From: Blastobasis lacticolella
Taxonomy: Eukaryota; Arthropoda; Insecta; Lepidoptera; Blastobasidae
Direction: 5' to 3'
NCBI GenBank assembly: GCA_905147135.1
Contig: LR990056.1
Coordinates: 4,598,001-4,662,000, forward strand
DNA: 64,000 nucleotides
Both the position numbers and the translations under genes were made by a program. The notes beneath the pieces are model-generated. The model did no database searches, was not told the origin of the DNA, and was given only the letters and a program-made list of their open reading frames with translations. This document shows, piece after piece, positions 48,053-60,672 of the stretch (the first letter of the stretch is position 1; every line of letters begins with the position of its first letter).

Positions 48053-49348
48053 TGGAGCCTGGGTCAAGTCCGATAATTTACGAACGCCCGACTGAATTAT
48101 AATTGGATCGCAATAGCAGCTCAAAAGTAGGTATCCCAAATTTTGGAAACAGATTCTAAGATATTTAAATTAAACAAAAAATAGTAGGTTTTCCAAAAAA
48201 TTTTAGAGAAATTCAAAAACATTAAAATTAAACAAGAAACAGAGTATGTCTCGCAAAGATAGGGTGTAGGGTACAAAAGAGCCAGAACCTTTTATACTAA
48301 ACCTGTGAATAGCGTCGGAGTGAAGTTTCCGACACACCAGAAGCCCGTATGTGGTACACATAAGAAAACACACCCCATTTCGTATCGGATAGAGTTCGCA
48401 GACCGCTAAAGTTTGATTAATAAACGGCTTCGAGACCGTTGGTGACTGTTTCCTGTAAAAGATTAATTCGATTCGACTCTTTGTGGAACAACCGGTACTT
48501 TCCTGGAGGCCTGTAGGCTGCGGGAAAGAGTACCTACTATTTATAAGAGCTATTGTATATCGCTACAATGTTTTACATCATTGTTATGGATTAGCGGATC
48601 CATAATAGTGACGTAAAACAACAAGTTCCCTATTTTCTGTTAAACATTGTACGAATACAAAGAAAACTTTGAACCTAGCGTAAATTAGGTCATTGTAAAA
48701 TCACATAGTTTGGAAGATTTCAATCTGCAAATAGTGTAGTACCAGTTGTTGCATTTATGTCTGTGCCATTTCTCTATTTTTAACATAGAATAGAATAAAA
48801 AGGTTTTATTACATCAAAGACGCCACGACACAACCATACAAAATAATGTAGTAAATCTAGTAAATCTATTATTTATTGTGTGCAATAAAATAGTTAATTA
48901 AACAAATAAATTTATAATTTTTTTTTTAATTCCACTTTCAGCTTTTTCCCAAATTGAATGATATCCTTTGGAAATTCTTTCAATGTTGATCGATCTCGTT
49001 TATAATCTAAAATCATTTAACGGTGCGGAATGAAAAACGCTCAAGAGGGACAGTAAACTTATCATCACACGAGCGCAGCCACGAGTAAAATCTGTCACTT
49101 TTTGATACCTACGTATACCATGCCATATGTGGTAACACATTAGACAACATTGCCGCCACTGTGGCGTTCCAGTTATCGATAATTGGAATCCTATTCAGTC
49201 AGTGGTATGCGAGTCGCGTACGCTTCAATTTGATTTACCTACCTCAAATAAAGCGAACGATGTCTGCAATTCGGGGCTGGACTGGACTGGACTGTATCAA
49301 TAGGTTTGTTTGACTATTTAATGTTCTTTGACGTTTAGAGATGTAGTT
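48053..49348 (+). other. Intergenic, no gene seen
   Basis: AT-rich sequence with no open frame or repeat I can identify confidently. Confidence 0.5.
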
Positions 49349-49620
49349 TACGTCGGTGGGTGAGAGGTTGAGGTATCCGACTAGTAAGCTTCTCGGTACC
49401 AGGTTCATATCCCACATGTACCAATGACTCTTTCTGAGTTATATTAAGATGAATGCTAATCGATGCTCTAACGGTGGGGGAAAACATCATGAAACCTGCA
49501 CTTCCAGGCGACTGAATGTGTAACAATGATGCAATCTGGTCAGGTTCCCCTGGTAGCAGGATCACGGAGGTCAGATGGCAGCCGTTCCACTGTAATTACC
49601 TGATATGCCAAATCACGCAT
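49349..49620 (+). mobile_element. tRNA-derived SINE copy
   Basis: ACGTCGGTGGGTGAGAGGTT head, degraded B box (AGGTTCATATCCC), then the shared body (AATGACTCTTTCTGAGTTAT, TCTGGTCAGGTTCCCCTGGT, AGGTCAGATGGCAGCCGTTC). Confidence 0.7.
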
Positions 49621-50204
49621 AATTTTTTTTTTAAAGATTATCTTTGACAATGAAAGAAATTTCCGCAGAGCAGAGGTCCTACTTTAGAAGCCAAGGACGA
49701 GTTTTCACTATCATAATTTAATTACAGTTGTCAAAGAAAAACAATTGGAAACCAAACCTAAACTTCGCACGGAAAAATCCGTTAATTGAAATACATATAT
49801 ACGCGATGGCATTTGTTTCAAGATACACTTATGGCATAAATAAACGCAGCGAGACCATCCCGCCACCCGTCCCCTCCACCCCCACCCCTCCCCCTATTGA
49901 AATGTTGTCAATGTGATTGAAAAACGTGAATATTACTCTCAGGTGTGCGGAGGATGATTGATGAAAATCAGTGTGTATACAGCCTGGTGCAGGGATGGAA
50001 ATACAATTTCGGCATCGACGATTTTGTGGGGCCGTTGTAAAAGAGTTTTAAATGTTTGCTTTGGCGTGTGTTGATTGGAATGATATTGTGTTTAATGGAC
50101 AAATATCGTATATGTTATCAGACATAACCGCACCGCATTCTTCATCAGCATCGAAAAGATCTCGTCTCGTCTCGTCTCGCTTTAGATCTGGAGACCGGCT
50201 ATAT

Positions 50205-50310
50205 TTTTTTTATTTTTATACTACCAAGGTGGCAAACAAGCTTATGGCCTGCCTGATGGTACGCGGTCACCGCAGCCTATGGACGTTTACAATACCAGGG
50301 GCATCGACAT
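50205..50310 (-). mobile_element. LINE 3' tail fragment
   Basis: TACTACCAAGGTGGCAAACA to AATACCAGGGGCATC: reverse orientation of the common LINE tail, truncated early. Confidence 0.6.
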
Positions 50311-50960
50311 AGGATCAAGTTATTACGTAGGGGATGACGAAGATCTGGCCAAGTGGAGAAAACAAAGTAGGGAAGCGGACCTCTCTCGGACGAAATCATA
50401 AAAAACTAATGTTAATTTGAACAGAAGACAGCATTTCAGAACATACCAGCAAGTCTTCCTACCTTTGGCTGATCACTTGCTACAATAGTTAAAATCTACT
50501 TGTGGGTAAATTTTGTCGCCGTGTGTACAGCCCTAAAGGGATTGATTCCAATCCTATTACAGATGAGCTGTCGCACCTGATATTGATGCCAGGCTGGGTG
50601 TAATGCATAGTTATTGATTTGTTATAAGTTTGTTTACCAGTTAAGCTTACTTAAATACTTCGCCCGCTGTTAGGCATCCTCGTGTCGCAAGCCGTTGGCC
50701 CTCGCATCCGACTCAGCGATGTCAATCGCTTCTTGGGCCTCCCGCGGGATTACTTTGAAACCTTTAAGTTTAGATACCTGTTCCCCAAGCTACCACGCCG
50801 CAACCCCATCACAGAATTTTCATTTCGTTGGCGTGGAGTTACTTGGACGTAAAAGTCACTTTTTGGTGACTATTATGTAGCTGAAAAGCGAAACTGAAAA
50901 GAAGATGTGGCAAACCGTTTTTTTTACTTATTTTTACCCACACAAGAGGATATGTAAGTA

Positions 50961-51222
50961 GAGCTCGTCTAAGCTTAAATGACGCGCCCCACTATCGCAT
51001 TAACGCACACAAGTAAATTTAAAATATGGACGCAATACATATACAAATGCCGTTGTAATCGGTCATTCAGTTGCCGGTGAGACTCAACGTAGGAGCACGA
51101 GTCGTTCGATTGGAGCAGTCGACGCTCCCACACAGATGAAGTGTCGTTATTAATATTTACACTCACACATCGAAATCAACTAATTAAGTAGTGGGGCGCG
51201 TCATTTCAGCTTAGACAAGCTC
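50961..51222. mobile_element. TA-flanked MITE, copy 2
   Basis: GAGCTCGTCTAAGCTTAAAT...GCGCCCCACT and its inverted right arm (AGTGGGGCGCGTCATTTCAG...GACAAGCTC), with TA on both sides. It is 262 bp. Its interior (TTAACGCACACAAGTAAATT, CACACAGATGAAGTGTCGTT) matches the copy at 41865-42103 closely. Confidence 0.82.
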
Positions 51223-51399
51223 TACTATTACTACGAAACGTCGAAGTATCGATCACTAAAAAAACTGTGCCATGTTGTGTACGAGCAGACCAACGTTTTG
51301 TTCTCCGTTTTGTCTCCTAAAACTCTACTATCGTTACAAAGTGGAATATTATTTTGATTATTTTTATTTATTTATTTAAGGCAACTGAGTTTTATTTTG

Positions 51400-51970
51400 T
51401 ATAAATACAAAATAAACTGATACAAAATACGGACAAAGATAAAACCTATACCTACATACAAATTATTATAAATTGTAAACTAATATTGTACAGCAGGTCA
51501 ATTCGAGGGGTGGTACTGGGGTTTCCAAATCACACACAAGTTCATTTTTCTCTTTATTCTCTCTATTTCTATTTCTCACTCTAAAAACGAAATTCTTTTG
51601 GTTCTTATGCATTGAGCGCGCAAACTGGTCACCGCGATGCAATAATAACCCGTTCTGCCGTACAGCGCCATCTAGCGGCCACTGACCAAACTATACGACT
51701 CAAACAAATAATTATATAAAAATATAATTTATGAATATCTTAAAAAATAACTGACACTTAATGTCTTTCGGCGGCACCGATAATTCTGGGTCGCCCACGG
51801 AATCGCCGGTCCACCACACCCTTCGGCCAATATTCTTCCCTCATGAAAAAATCAAAATCTGCGGTGGGAACCAACGCCACGAACGAGTTGAACGTACGTT
51901 CATGGCTTGATTCCAAGAGCTGGACCCTCACGAGGTACTTCTTGGCTATGCGGATGTGCTCCTCCACATT
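51400..51970 (-). mobile_element. Probable LINE ORF fragment
   Basis: A - strand 69-codon frame (51967-51758) contains HIRIAKKYLVRVQLLESSHE and FFMREEYWPKGVVDRRFRGR. This resembles the C-terminal part of a LINE first ORF, in which a WP-G-RRFRGR ending recurs. The stretch downstream (51400-51755) looks like its 3' region. Identification is tentative. Confidence 0.4.
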
Positions 51971-52539
51971 ATTATTATTGTACTCGAAGACTTGGGATAA
52001 CCGACATTGTTGATTCTATTGTTTTAGGCCGACGTGGAATAACAATCTGCGAGAGATCGGGTCATCGCCCCCAGGGAAGTTATCTCAAATGCCACAGGGA
52101 CAAAATTACAAAGTTCTTTGTAACTGGGTATCACGTTGGAAACCACTTTGTTTAAAAGTTGCTCAAAACAGCGAGCGCGCCCCAAACTTCCAAGTCACGT
52201 CTCGATTTTATGCGAGAACTTGGGAGACTAAAAATTTAAGCAACCAACTTTGGGAGCCACAGAACTGTGGGAACAGTTTATAAGGACTTAGGATTAATGT
52301 ACGGAGTTCGTTTAAAATTTTAAGTCCGCCATAAAAGATGAAAAGGTGATGTTTAAAGTTAAATGGCCAAAAAGTAGATTTTAAAGGCCCTGCGTTTCGG
52401 GTGACAGCTGTCTAACTAAAATCGTTATAATTCGGGAACTATTGGCCCTAGAACACTAACACACTTGCCACTTTCCTTGACCTCTCTTGGTCAATATACA
52501 ATGAATAGTAGGTACCCCGCCCATCACAGCCCAAAACAG

Positions 52540-52745
52540 GGAAGATAGTGCCATAATCTCCACGTTTGGCAGGCGGGTTCGAGCTCGCAGGGTTATAAAT
52601 ATGACAATGGTAAACACTGCTGCCCATTGCCCATCTAGCCTACGGAGACAGAACTTTTGCTTTGAAAACATTAGTCGCCTTGCGTCTGGGTGTAGTACCC
52701 ACGAGTATAAGAGGTTAGTGCTTTTCTACTTGCTTGGTGTTTGCC
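52540..52745 (+). repeat. Interspersed repeat family B
   Basis: ATAATCTCCACGTTTGGCAG, GGTAAACACTGCTGCCCATT, AAAACATTAGTCGCCTTGCG. It aligns with 11472-11715. Confidence 0.6.
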
Positions 52746-52764
52746 GTGCTTGGTTACGACCTAA

Positions 52765-52832
52765 GTGGTTCAGTTGGATATGCCGGTCGCCACGCGGAGG
52801 TCCCGGGATCGATTCCCGGCCGAGCAGAAATA
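52765..52832 (+). repeat. tRNA-derived SINE head
   Basis: CCTAAGTGGTTCAGTTGGAT and GGGATCGATTCCCGGCCGAG form the two promoter boxes; same family as 566-633. No acceptor stem pairing is seen. Confidence 0.5.
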
Positions 52833-53727
52833 GTAATGATGAATTTTAATTTCCTTTACGGGAAGCATACGTGTAGTATATATAAGAAGTATGTTCTTAA
52901 AAAAAAGACAAGTATATAAAAATTATATAAGTAGTTTATCAGTTATCTAACACCCATAACACAAGCCTTGCTTACTTTGGGGCTAGATGGCGCTGATTTG
53001 TCCAAGCTTATTTATTATTATTTTTATTATTATTTACTCAGCCGGACATCACACGGCCACCACCTACCCCACCCAGCTATGAAATTAGCAACTGAATAAT
53101 TCACAAGTCGCTACTTACTGCTAACACAATACACAATTACACAAGTACTCGTATGGCGCCTTGGTGCACAATTTAGCACTGGTGGTCTCCTGATTGCACT
53201 GCATTATGCAGAGGTAATGTAGGAATCGCGCTCGGCCTGGTGCAATAAAGACTTAATGAGCTTATACTTGGACTGCAGGAGGCCATACTTCATACTACTC
53301 CACTTTACTAGTTTAATACAAAAGCAAGTTTGCGCGTCAAAATTATAGATAAGCTCATGTGAAACACGGAAGGGGAAGAAAAGACAGATATATATACACT
53401 TTATTGCTTATAAAATATAACAATACCATCACTTATAATAACAAGGAACACATATGAGCAAAGGCTTTATTGCTACAAGCGATCTCTTCCAGGTAACCTT
53501 TACAGAAATTGAGACAGGAATTTTACAGTGTCGAGCCACAGGATACAAGAGAATGCGTCGTGCATCTATCTAAACACTGTGTTTGTTGTCTTGTGTACAA
53601 TAAACTGTTAAATAAATAAATATTTTTTTTCCGAAAAGCATTGTGGAAAAAAACTAAATTTATTTAAAAAATATTTACCTACAGTTACTACGCACCGTAT
53701 CCGGTCCTGTTGCATTATGCCCTAGAC

Positions 53728-54213
53728 CAGGATTTCTCAAAGTGGGGTACGTGAACCCCTAGGGTTTCGCTATTCGACGGTAGGGGTTCACGACAAGATT
53801 TAGGTAGACAATGCTGGCTGTATGACTGGCAGGCGCGTGCACTATGCATGTTGCCATTCAATTTCTTTTTACGCTTCGCTACAGGATACTTATGTGAAAG
53901 TGGGTTTTCGGTAATCGAAAAACGAAATACAGAAATCGGCTTCATGCTGAGTCAGAAAGGGTTAAAATTGTCCAACATTACTCCTAATGAGTTAATTTGC
54001 GGTAAGAAACAGGTCCAGGTTATTTCTTATTGACACTGTGTTTGTTGCCGTTTATTAAAATAAAAATATTATTTTCTTCTACAGCCAATTTTATTGGACG
54101 TAGTGAGGGATTGGGGTGAGGGGGCGGTAAGGGGTTCGCTGTAATCTGGAAACTTACACTGGACTACTTCAACTGGACAGGGGTACGTAGAGCCATAAGT
54201 TTAAGAAACCCTG
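53728..54213. mobile_element. hAT-type deletion derivative with perfect 8-bp target duplication
   Basis: CCCTAGAC occurs at 53720-53727 and again at 54214-54221, immediately flanking the element. The ends are imperfect inverted repeats: CAGGATTTCTCAAAGT at the left and, reverse-complemented, CAGGGTTTCTTAAACT at the right. The interior + strand (about 53870-54030) encodes a remnant of a hAT transposase C-terminus (YLCESGFSVIEKRNTEIGFM). At 486 bp it is non-autonomous, having lost most of the transposase. Confidence 0.85.
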
Positions 54214-54660
54214 CCCTAGACGACGGTGGTTGCCTTCCATTAGGTGGACCGTGATATATGTAGTAGGTACTTTAGTTGCGTTTTAACGTTTTTCTGGTCA
54301 CCATTAATTATGTCAGACTGGATTGTTCATAATTTTAACCTTAAAACAAGTCATGCTTGCTTATTAATATCAGTATGTGTTTTTTTATTTACACTGCGCC
54401 TTCTAGACCCAAGGTAACCACTAAGCAGTCCACCAGTAAGTAGTCTAGTAGTAGTAGTAAAGTAGTTTAGTTTCATGACTTTTCCACCATGCTTTTCTGC
54501 AAAGTAAAGCTGTCTCACGTTGATTTGACACGATTCTTATAAAGAATTCGACACAAGGCCAACTGATTAAAAAGCAAAATTTTAAAGATCAAATAAGTGT
54601 AATTGTTTTAAACAGACTAAATTAATAAAATATTGAGGTCACTGCCCTTGAATATGCAGT

Positions 54661-54666
54661 TTTATT
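54661..54666 (-). promoter_or_regulatory. Poly(A) signal of the small secreted gene
   Basis: TTTATT on the + strand (AATAAA on -), about 120 bases past the stop codon at 54789. Confidence 0.6.
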
Positions 54667-54788
54667 TCGATAGTAATTTGTTATTCTTTTTGGGAACTTT
54701 TCTCTAGATTTCCTTTATGTCAAAGTTAGGTATTAAAACGCACGTATCTATGCAATAGATATGTCATCTTTCACATCTTCTACTTTCG

Positions 54789-57676
54789 TTAAACGGGCAC
54801 CACCTCCGTCTGGGTCTCCCAGCAGGTATCCAACACTTTTCTTTTGGAACAACACTCGATTCTCCATAGCTGACGGCCATAGTCCATGTTCTTTTTCCAT
54901 ATATGCTCTACACGGTTGGAGTCCACGTCTTCAAAGGAGTAGATACCCTGAACCATACGAAGAAAAAAGTGCATAAAATTCTAATCATTCAAGAAGAATG
55001 GGATAAGATGAATCTTTATTTATTTATATAATACAAGCTGGCCCGCTGCAACTCCGTTAGGTGAGGGAGAACATCGTGATGAAACCTGCACATTCAGTCG
55101 TCAGAATGTGTAACCATGATCCAATCTGGTCAGGTTCCCCGTGTAAAAAAGGGGTCTCGAACGTTCATCCGAGGACGACGGCGTGTTCAGCACAGCCTAG
55201 ACCCAAGACTTACCAAATGGCTTTTCAAGACTTTGCTCCCATCCAGAAGAACTTCTCAAGTCTGTCAGTCCTACCACTAGTAAAACTCACCTTAGGAATA
55301 GCGCAGTTCCGGAATCCCATCCCGAACATTTGTGCCAAGCCAGCCAACCACTGGCTCTTGCAATTGGCGTTGTTGAACGCGTATACTAGCTTCCATCGGC
55401 CGTCTTCCCACACGAAGTTCTTGAGTGTAGCCTTAAGTTGAAAAATCATGTGAAGTTAACATAATGTTTTAAACTATCGCGGTTATATTATCACGGGTTC
55501 GGGTAACTGCGTGAAATATCGGGCTACTCGTAACAAAGGTAGACGATAGGAAACCCGAAACATACATACCTTTATTATGTGGAGTTTTCAATGATACACG
55601 TAAGTATTTCTTTGGTAAGGCAGTATTCTACACCGAATGTCGTAAATGTTAAAGCTTAAACCCCTTACTATTCACGAGATGCAATAAAGATTAAAAAGCC
55701 TGTCTATACCAACAAAGTATTCATACATTATTATAACGCATACTATATTTTGTATTTTTGGCGGTAGAAGGGACAAGGGAGTCGTCAATGTTGGCAAGCG
55801 AATATAGAGAAGGTGGAAAAGGGTAATTACCCACCTGGCCGGGTGGTGACCAGGGGATCAACCGAGAATTGTCGGAAGTTGCATATATGCCACGGAAGTT
55901 GGCACACTTCTCTAGCATGACGGTCAGCGCCATATATGTGCGGATACTTGCCAATCGTGTACTCGTAATGTGAGCATTGTTGAGTCTCCCTATTGGAGCG
56001 ATAGAGGTCGCTAAATTTTTTTTCTATGCTATAATGATTAAGCTAAAGAACTTTGATCCTGATCAAGAATAACGTGAAAGTCGACAAACTGCGTATTTCA
56101 AATATAATATAGCAGAATAAGAATAAGCAGAGAAATATATTGGAACTCACCTTAATATTGTGGTTTTCCTTGTAAACGGAGACATTACCACGTACCACAT
56201 TGGTTTTCTTGCTGGTGTTATAAACATCCAAATACAGTGATAGAATCGGCTGCTGCGACATTTCCGGTTTCGGGTGTTCACATGTGTTTGCCCTGATCAC
56301 ACGCGATGTGTAGGGACCCTACAAGTTCAATAAAAGGTGTAACAGGAGACCTAAAAGACGTATAGATATCACAGATGACCGGAGAGCTGGCTCGTTCCAT
56401 TGCTATTCAACGAGCCAGCTTTTTGTTCACAGTTTCGGGAGGTAGCGTTGTGGACCACATTTTAAATATTTAATGTGTTTGTAAAGTGCTTTTTTATGTT
56501 TTATTTTCTCTTCTTTTTGCAATGTAAATACTCTTTCATTTTGTCTGTTTAAACAAATATGCAGGAAATCTAAATCGCCATAAAACTCTCAATTTTATTA
56601 ATGCAATAATATACATATTAAAACGGACAATGCAAGATCGTAAGTGCAATACCACAGGGATCATATTTCTCTGCAGTTGTTAAAATATGTTGATGTTAGA
56701 AAAGGGAAAAAATTGAACACTTTCTAAAATAAAATGATGACCACAATCGCTTTTTGTTTTGTACAAGCTTTTCTTTATCTTGCAATGTTTGGTTTATGTA
56801 AGTATGTGAAATGTTCGGGTCAAATCTTATAGACCTAATTTGCTTGAATTTTTATGAAGCGTTTATCAATCCACCTGTGTGGTGTCCGGCAGAGTAGAAT
56901 AACACCAACCCCTACACGCCTGGGTGTCGTCCAAGGCTACTAATGTTTACAAGGCGAAAGATATAGAGTTCCTGTAGACTGAAAAATTAGCAGCATCGTA
57001 TTCCATAGTGACATTTACAATACTGCGATCTTCGACCTGCCTACGCGCCTACGTGAAGATTATGACAATAATCTCCCCTTTCGTGGGAGAGACCCCAAGT
57101 CCTGCAGTGGACTGTTATGGGCTGTGAAGAAGCTCAAGCCATTGCAAGTACAGACCGATATGGGTCTTCTTACAAAACACCTTTAAGAAGAACCTCACAA
57201 GCAAAACTTTTGAAATACTAACATCAAGATTTACACCTTACAGAATATCGCAGCTAAATAATACTCTTTTAAATAGTATTGTGTTTCTGCCGATGAGTAA
57301 GGTTTCCAGTGCTCCATGGGGTGGGGATTTGGGGAACCGTGGCTTTGGCAGTTGAGTGGCATTTGCCTTTTGCTGCCACAGCAACGTGTTATAGAGGTGG
57401 GCAACGCATTAGCGATACTCTTGGTGTTGCCAATGTCTATAGGCAGTGGTGATCACTTTCCATCAGGTGGCCTGCTTGCCTGTTTGCCTACCGTATGACA
57501 TAAGAAAAAAAAAAAAGATTTACAAAACATAGGCAACTATTATAAACAACAATTATAAACAACTATAGGGCTATTTATGTGGGATTTAAAATTAAACTCA
57601 CCGATATCACGGCAGATTTTCCATTAATGATGCATACGCGTAATAATAACACTGTATAGACGTAACGTAAGCCCAT
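54789..57676 (-). CDS. Small secreted cysteine-containing protein, complete four-exon gene (DUF1091/MD-2-like, tentative)
   Basis: Exons in transcript order: 57676-57602 (ATG and signal peptide), 56318-56151, 55431-55291, 54947-54789 (stop TAA at 54791-54789). All junctions are GT-AG and all are phase 0, giving 25+56+47+52 = 180 residues. The first exon encodes MGLRYVYTVLLLRVCIINGK, a clear signal peptide; cleavage is probably near GKSA. The predicted mature part has six cysteines. Landmarks are NANCKSQWL, FRNCAIPKGIYSFEDVD and a CC pair in RIECCSKRK. The Cys-x-Ile-Pro-Lys-Gly-x-Tyr arrangement resembles insect DUF1091/DM8 and MD-2-like secreted proteins, but that is a loose resemblance and not a firm assignment. 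A paralogue lies upstream at 61.4-62.0 kb. The gene is convergent with FASN. A SINE-like copy sits in its first intron. No function can be assigned. Confidence 0.82.
55058..55142 (+). mobile_element. SINE body fragment
   Basis: TAGGTGAGGGAGAACATCGT, GATGAAACCTGCACATTCAG and ATCCAATCTGGTCAGGTTCC match the middle of the tRNA-derived SINE. It lies in the last intron of the small secreted gene. Confidence 0.6.
56878..57135 (-). repeat. Interspersed repeat family B, reverse copy
   Basis: GTGTCCGGCAGAGTAGAATA to TCCTGCAGTGGACTGTTATG, parallel to 8400-8645. It lies in the first intron of the small secreted gene. Confidence 0.6.
57235..57516 (+). mobile_element. SINE-like element with LINE-type tail, copy 4 (5'-truncated)
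   Basis: Begins at CACCTTACAGAATATCGCAG and follows the copy at 38982 to TTTGCCTACCGTATGACATA plus an A-run. It lies 86 bases from the signal-peptide exon of the small secreted gene. Confidence 0.68.
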
Positions 57677-59490
57677 GTTGCAAATCAATAGTCATAAATA
57701 AATAATCTTTATTCAATAAAACTTATTACACATTTAACAAGTAGATACTGCTGTGCTACAAGCCTCAGTTCTTCCCTATTGCTGTAGATAAATTATTGTA
57801 GGTATACAATTCTCAACCGTTGGTATGCTTAATGGACACTATACAATATAATGTACAATATAATGATTATTTAGTTCTGTTTTACTTAGGTAGACTAGAC
57901 TTATTATATAATCATTATGGCATATAAATATGTTTACATGAAGCCAATGCAATTATTTATGCATCAAGAGTATATTATTAACAGACGAACAGATTAATGC
58001 AATTTCAATTATTAAAATAAATTTTTGAGCTCCATAATCCATACATTTCATTAGTTGGTCGACGGACAGACGGTTACCTAGAGCACGAGTACGAGTAGAG
58101 TCGGTTGTCTACAGCCAGATCTATATACCTATATTGTTTACTATCCATTTATGTAAAGCCTAACTAACTAAATTTTTGTATTATGTTAAATCTCTTTTAA
58201 TCCATGGAGCATCTGCTCTCTTGCCCTCTTTGTCCTGCTACCTGCACTAGGAAGGAACTGTTGCTGGCGACTGATAATGCCGTTGCCGTTGCCGACTACT
58301 GGGCAAGCCAGATCTAGATCATAAATAAATAAATAGGGATTTCGAAAATTGACTCGACGAAGAAGAATCAAAAGCGTAATTCACCAATGTAAATTATGCG
58401 TAAACAAAATCATCAGAGTTTCATTTAGAATCACATTATTGATTGTCGGCAGTGGACTGTGATGATGATGGATCCTCGTTAGGGTTCTGTATCCGAAGGG
58501 TAAAAATAGAAACCCTGAGCCTGCGCTATCCGTCTATCACAGTCTTTGGAACCATGACAACCAAGTACTTGATATTTTCACAGAATGTGCCCCCCTAATA
58601 AATGTTAAGGAGACTTAAGGAACACAAGAAACATGCGTTGCCGTTTTTCAGGGGTGCTTTCATTATTTCTCTATTCTAATAGCGGCAATACATACAAGCG
58701 CGAAACTTCTTTTTATACCAAAACGAAACTTTGTATAATTATAGTGCTAATATTGAAGAATAACAACCGATCAAGCGTGAGGCGAAATTGTGCTACAAGG
58801 TTATAAATTTTATAAAATTTGACGAATTACACTCATTGTATGCGATTTCGATACAAAGAGAGAGGTGGGAGCTGATGTAAATAACCCCATGTTAGAGTAT
58901 AATATTAATTATCTTTTAAATGATAATTAATTATCCTCCTCCAATGCTGTCAGGGTCACTCTCTCAGTACTGTGAAAATATGTTTTAATACTGCGGCATT
59001 TTATCTTATTCCCTCCCAACACTGCGAACATTAATTTCAATGCAATGTAATTATCTCACCCTAATGGCCCGCACCCCGCATGCATCTGTTCAAAGTTGCT
59101 TAATTCGTTCCAAAAGTTTTACTTACATTGTCAAATATTCGCTTTTCAAATTAAAGTCGTAATTAAAATAAGTGTGGGGAATGCAACAACAGTCAAGTGG
59201 GTATATTTTTAATTAATTATCTTGTTGGATTACAAAACAATGCTAACTGTATTCGTTTCCTATAACACACACACACGACCCACACACATGATGACATGGT
59301 GTTGAAGATGCCCATGGGCGTCGCAAATTTTTAAAATGGATTTATTGAATTGTAATTGGATCTCAATAGCAGCTTAATAGCAGTTTGACACGTTCTTGGT
59401 ATTCTGCTACTATTAAACGACCAACGACATTCTATTGGTTTTCCGGTGGCACTCTACAAGATACGGGATAAATATGCCTGAAAATGTGTA
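57677..59490. other. Upstream of the small secreted gene, no gene seen
   Basis: Should contain the promoter of the - strand gene starting at 57676, but I cannot point to a convincing core promoter. No ORF is supported. Confidence 0.45.
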
Positions 59491-59622
59491 AAAATAAACT
59501 AAAAATATAAAATGTCATTACAAATAGATGGTGTTTACCAACTATAACTGAAAAAAAAAAAATGTTGACATAATTTTCTTATACTGTATTTGTAATGACA
59601 TTTTATATTTTTAGTTTATTTT
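59491..59622. repeat. Perfect 36-base inverted repeat
   Basis: AAAATAAACTAAAAATATAA (to 59526) is the exact reverse complement of 59587-59622, with 60 bases between. It may be a small MITE. Confidence 0.75.
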
Positions 59623-60274
59623 TTGACATTCATAATTGTTTCATGTAAACCAAAATTTAATAAAACTCGCTCAGTCACAAACCAAGGTCACAGTCACATA
59701 ACAAAACAAGGACATTAGAATAATGATAATCATTATTTTTCATTAGGCGACCGACCATACGTTAAATTTAATTTGTTTTGATTTTGTAGTAGTTTTGATG
59801 ATGATAAAACTTACGCTAGTGCAGAGTAATAAAAAATAATAAGTTTACTTATTTCCGAGCCTCAGTGAAGTTGATGAAGCTGTTTTTACAGTTTCCCATC
59901 CTGTTAGATTTATTTTTCTTTCTATCATTATCATTATCATTTATTTATTCATCAGATTCATATTTTGGCTACATTTTCTTAAATCAAAAAGTATACAAAA
60001 ACTACTATACTATATTAGTTCATAAATATATTCATAACCATCATTGGTTATAATGCGTATTAGGCTGGAATGCCATTTATCAAATGAGACGTGAAGGTTG
60101 CATCACGTCTCATTTCTAAATTTTAACACCAAGCAACTGTTCAACGAGGTATACGAATCGATATACAAGATAATAGCTTACCATGTATAGCTTACCACAT
60201 GGTACGCATATGTGATCAATTATCGTAGTTAAAATTAATAGGGAAATTAAACAAATAATACGTTACACATATAT

Positions 60275-60280
60275 TTTATT
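60275..60280 (-). promoter_or_regulatory. Poly(A) hexamer candidate
   Basis: TTTATT on + (AATAAA on -), 113-118 bases downstream of the stop of the possible exon at 60393-60565. Confidence 0.35.
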
Positions 60281-60392
60281 TCTCTCGTTGCTGAACAAAG
60301 CTGATACTAATATATAAATAACAGTCGTCAGCTCCATAAAAAACGAACGAAATAAATAAAGAAACATTTGTAAACGATAATTTTACAAAACA

Positions 60393-60565
60393 TTAACATG
60401 TACTTAGAACACTGAGACAATTATTAGGTTCCCAGTGCCATTGTTCGTGGGCATCCAGCGTAACTGGACCCTCCTCAGCATAATGTGGCCGCTTAACGCG
60501 TACCACAATGCTGGTTATCAGTAGGTCCATGTAATCTCCCATATACCATCCCATATCCAAGAAAT
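60393..60565 (-). CDS. Possible terminal coding exon of unknown gene
   Basis: After an acceptor reading TTTTGCACAG on the - strand, a 57-codon open frame starts FLDMGWYMGDYMDLLITSIV, contains EEGPVTLDAHEQWHWEPNN and ends at TAA (60395-60393). A poly(A) hexamer lies about 115 bases further on (60280-60275). Codon use and composition look coding. However, the frame needs one base from a preceding exon (phase 1), which does not fit the phase-0 paralogue exons at 61.4-62.0 kb, and I do not recognise the protein. It may be a real last exon of another - strand gene, or chance. Confidence 0.28.
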
Positions 60566-60672
60566 CTGTGCAAAATGCCTATAGAATAACGCTGTTTATT
60601 TGTTTCTTTGTATATTTTAATTATAATAATAATGAAATTGCTCACCCTTTGCCTTACAAAATAAAAAAGAAA

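Noticed and set aside
49860..49905. C-rich tract as a structured regulatory element
   Set aside because: It is a simple CCCACCCC-type low-complexity run with no partner or gene nearby.
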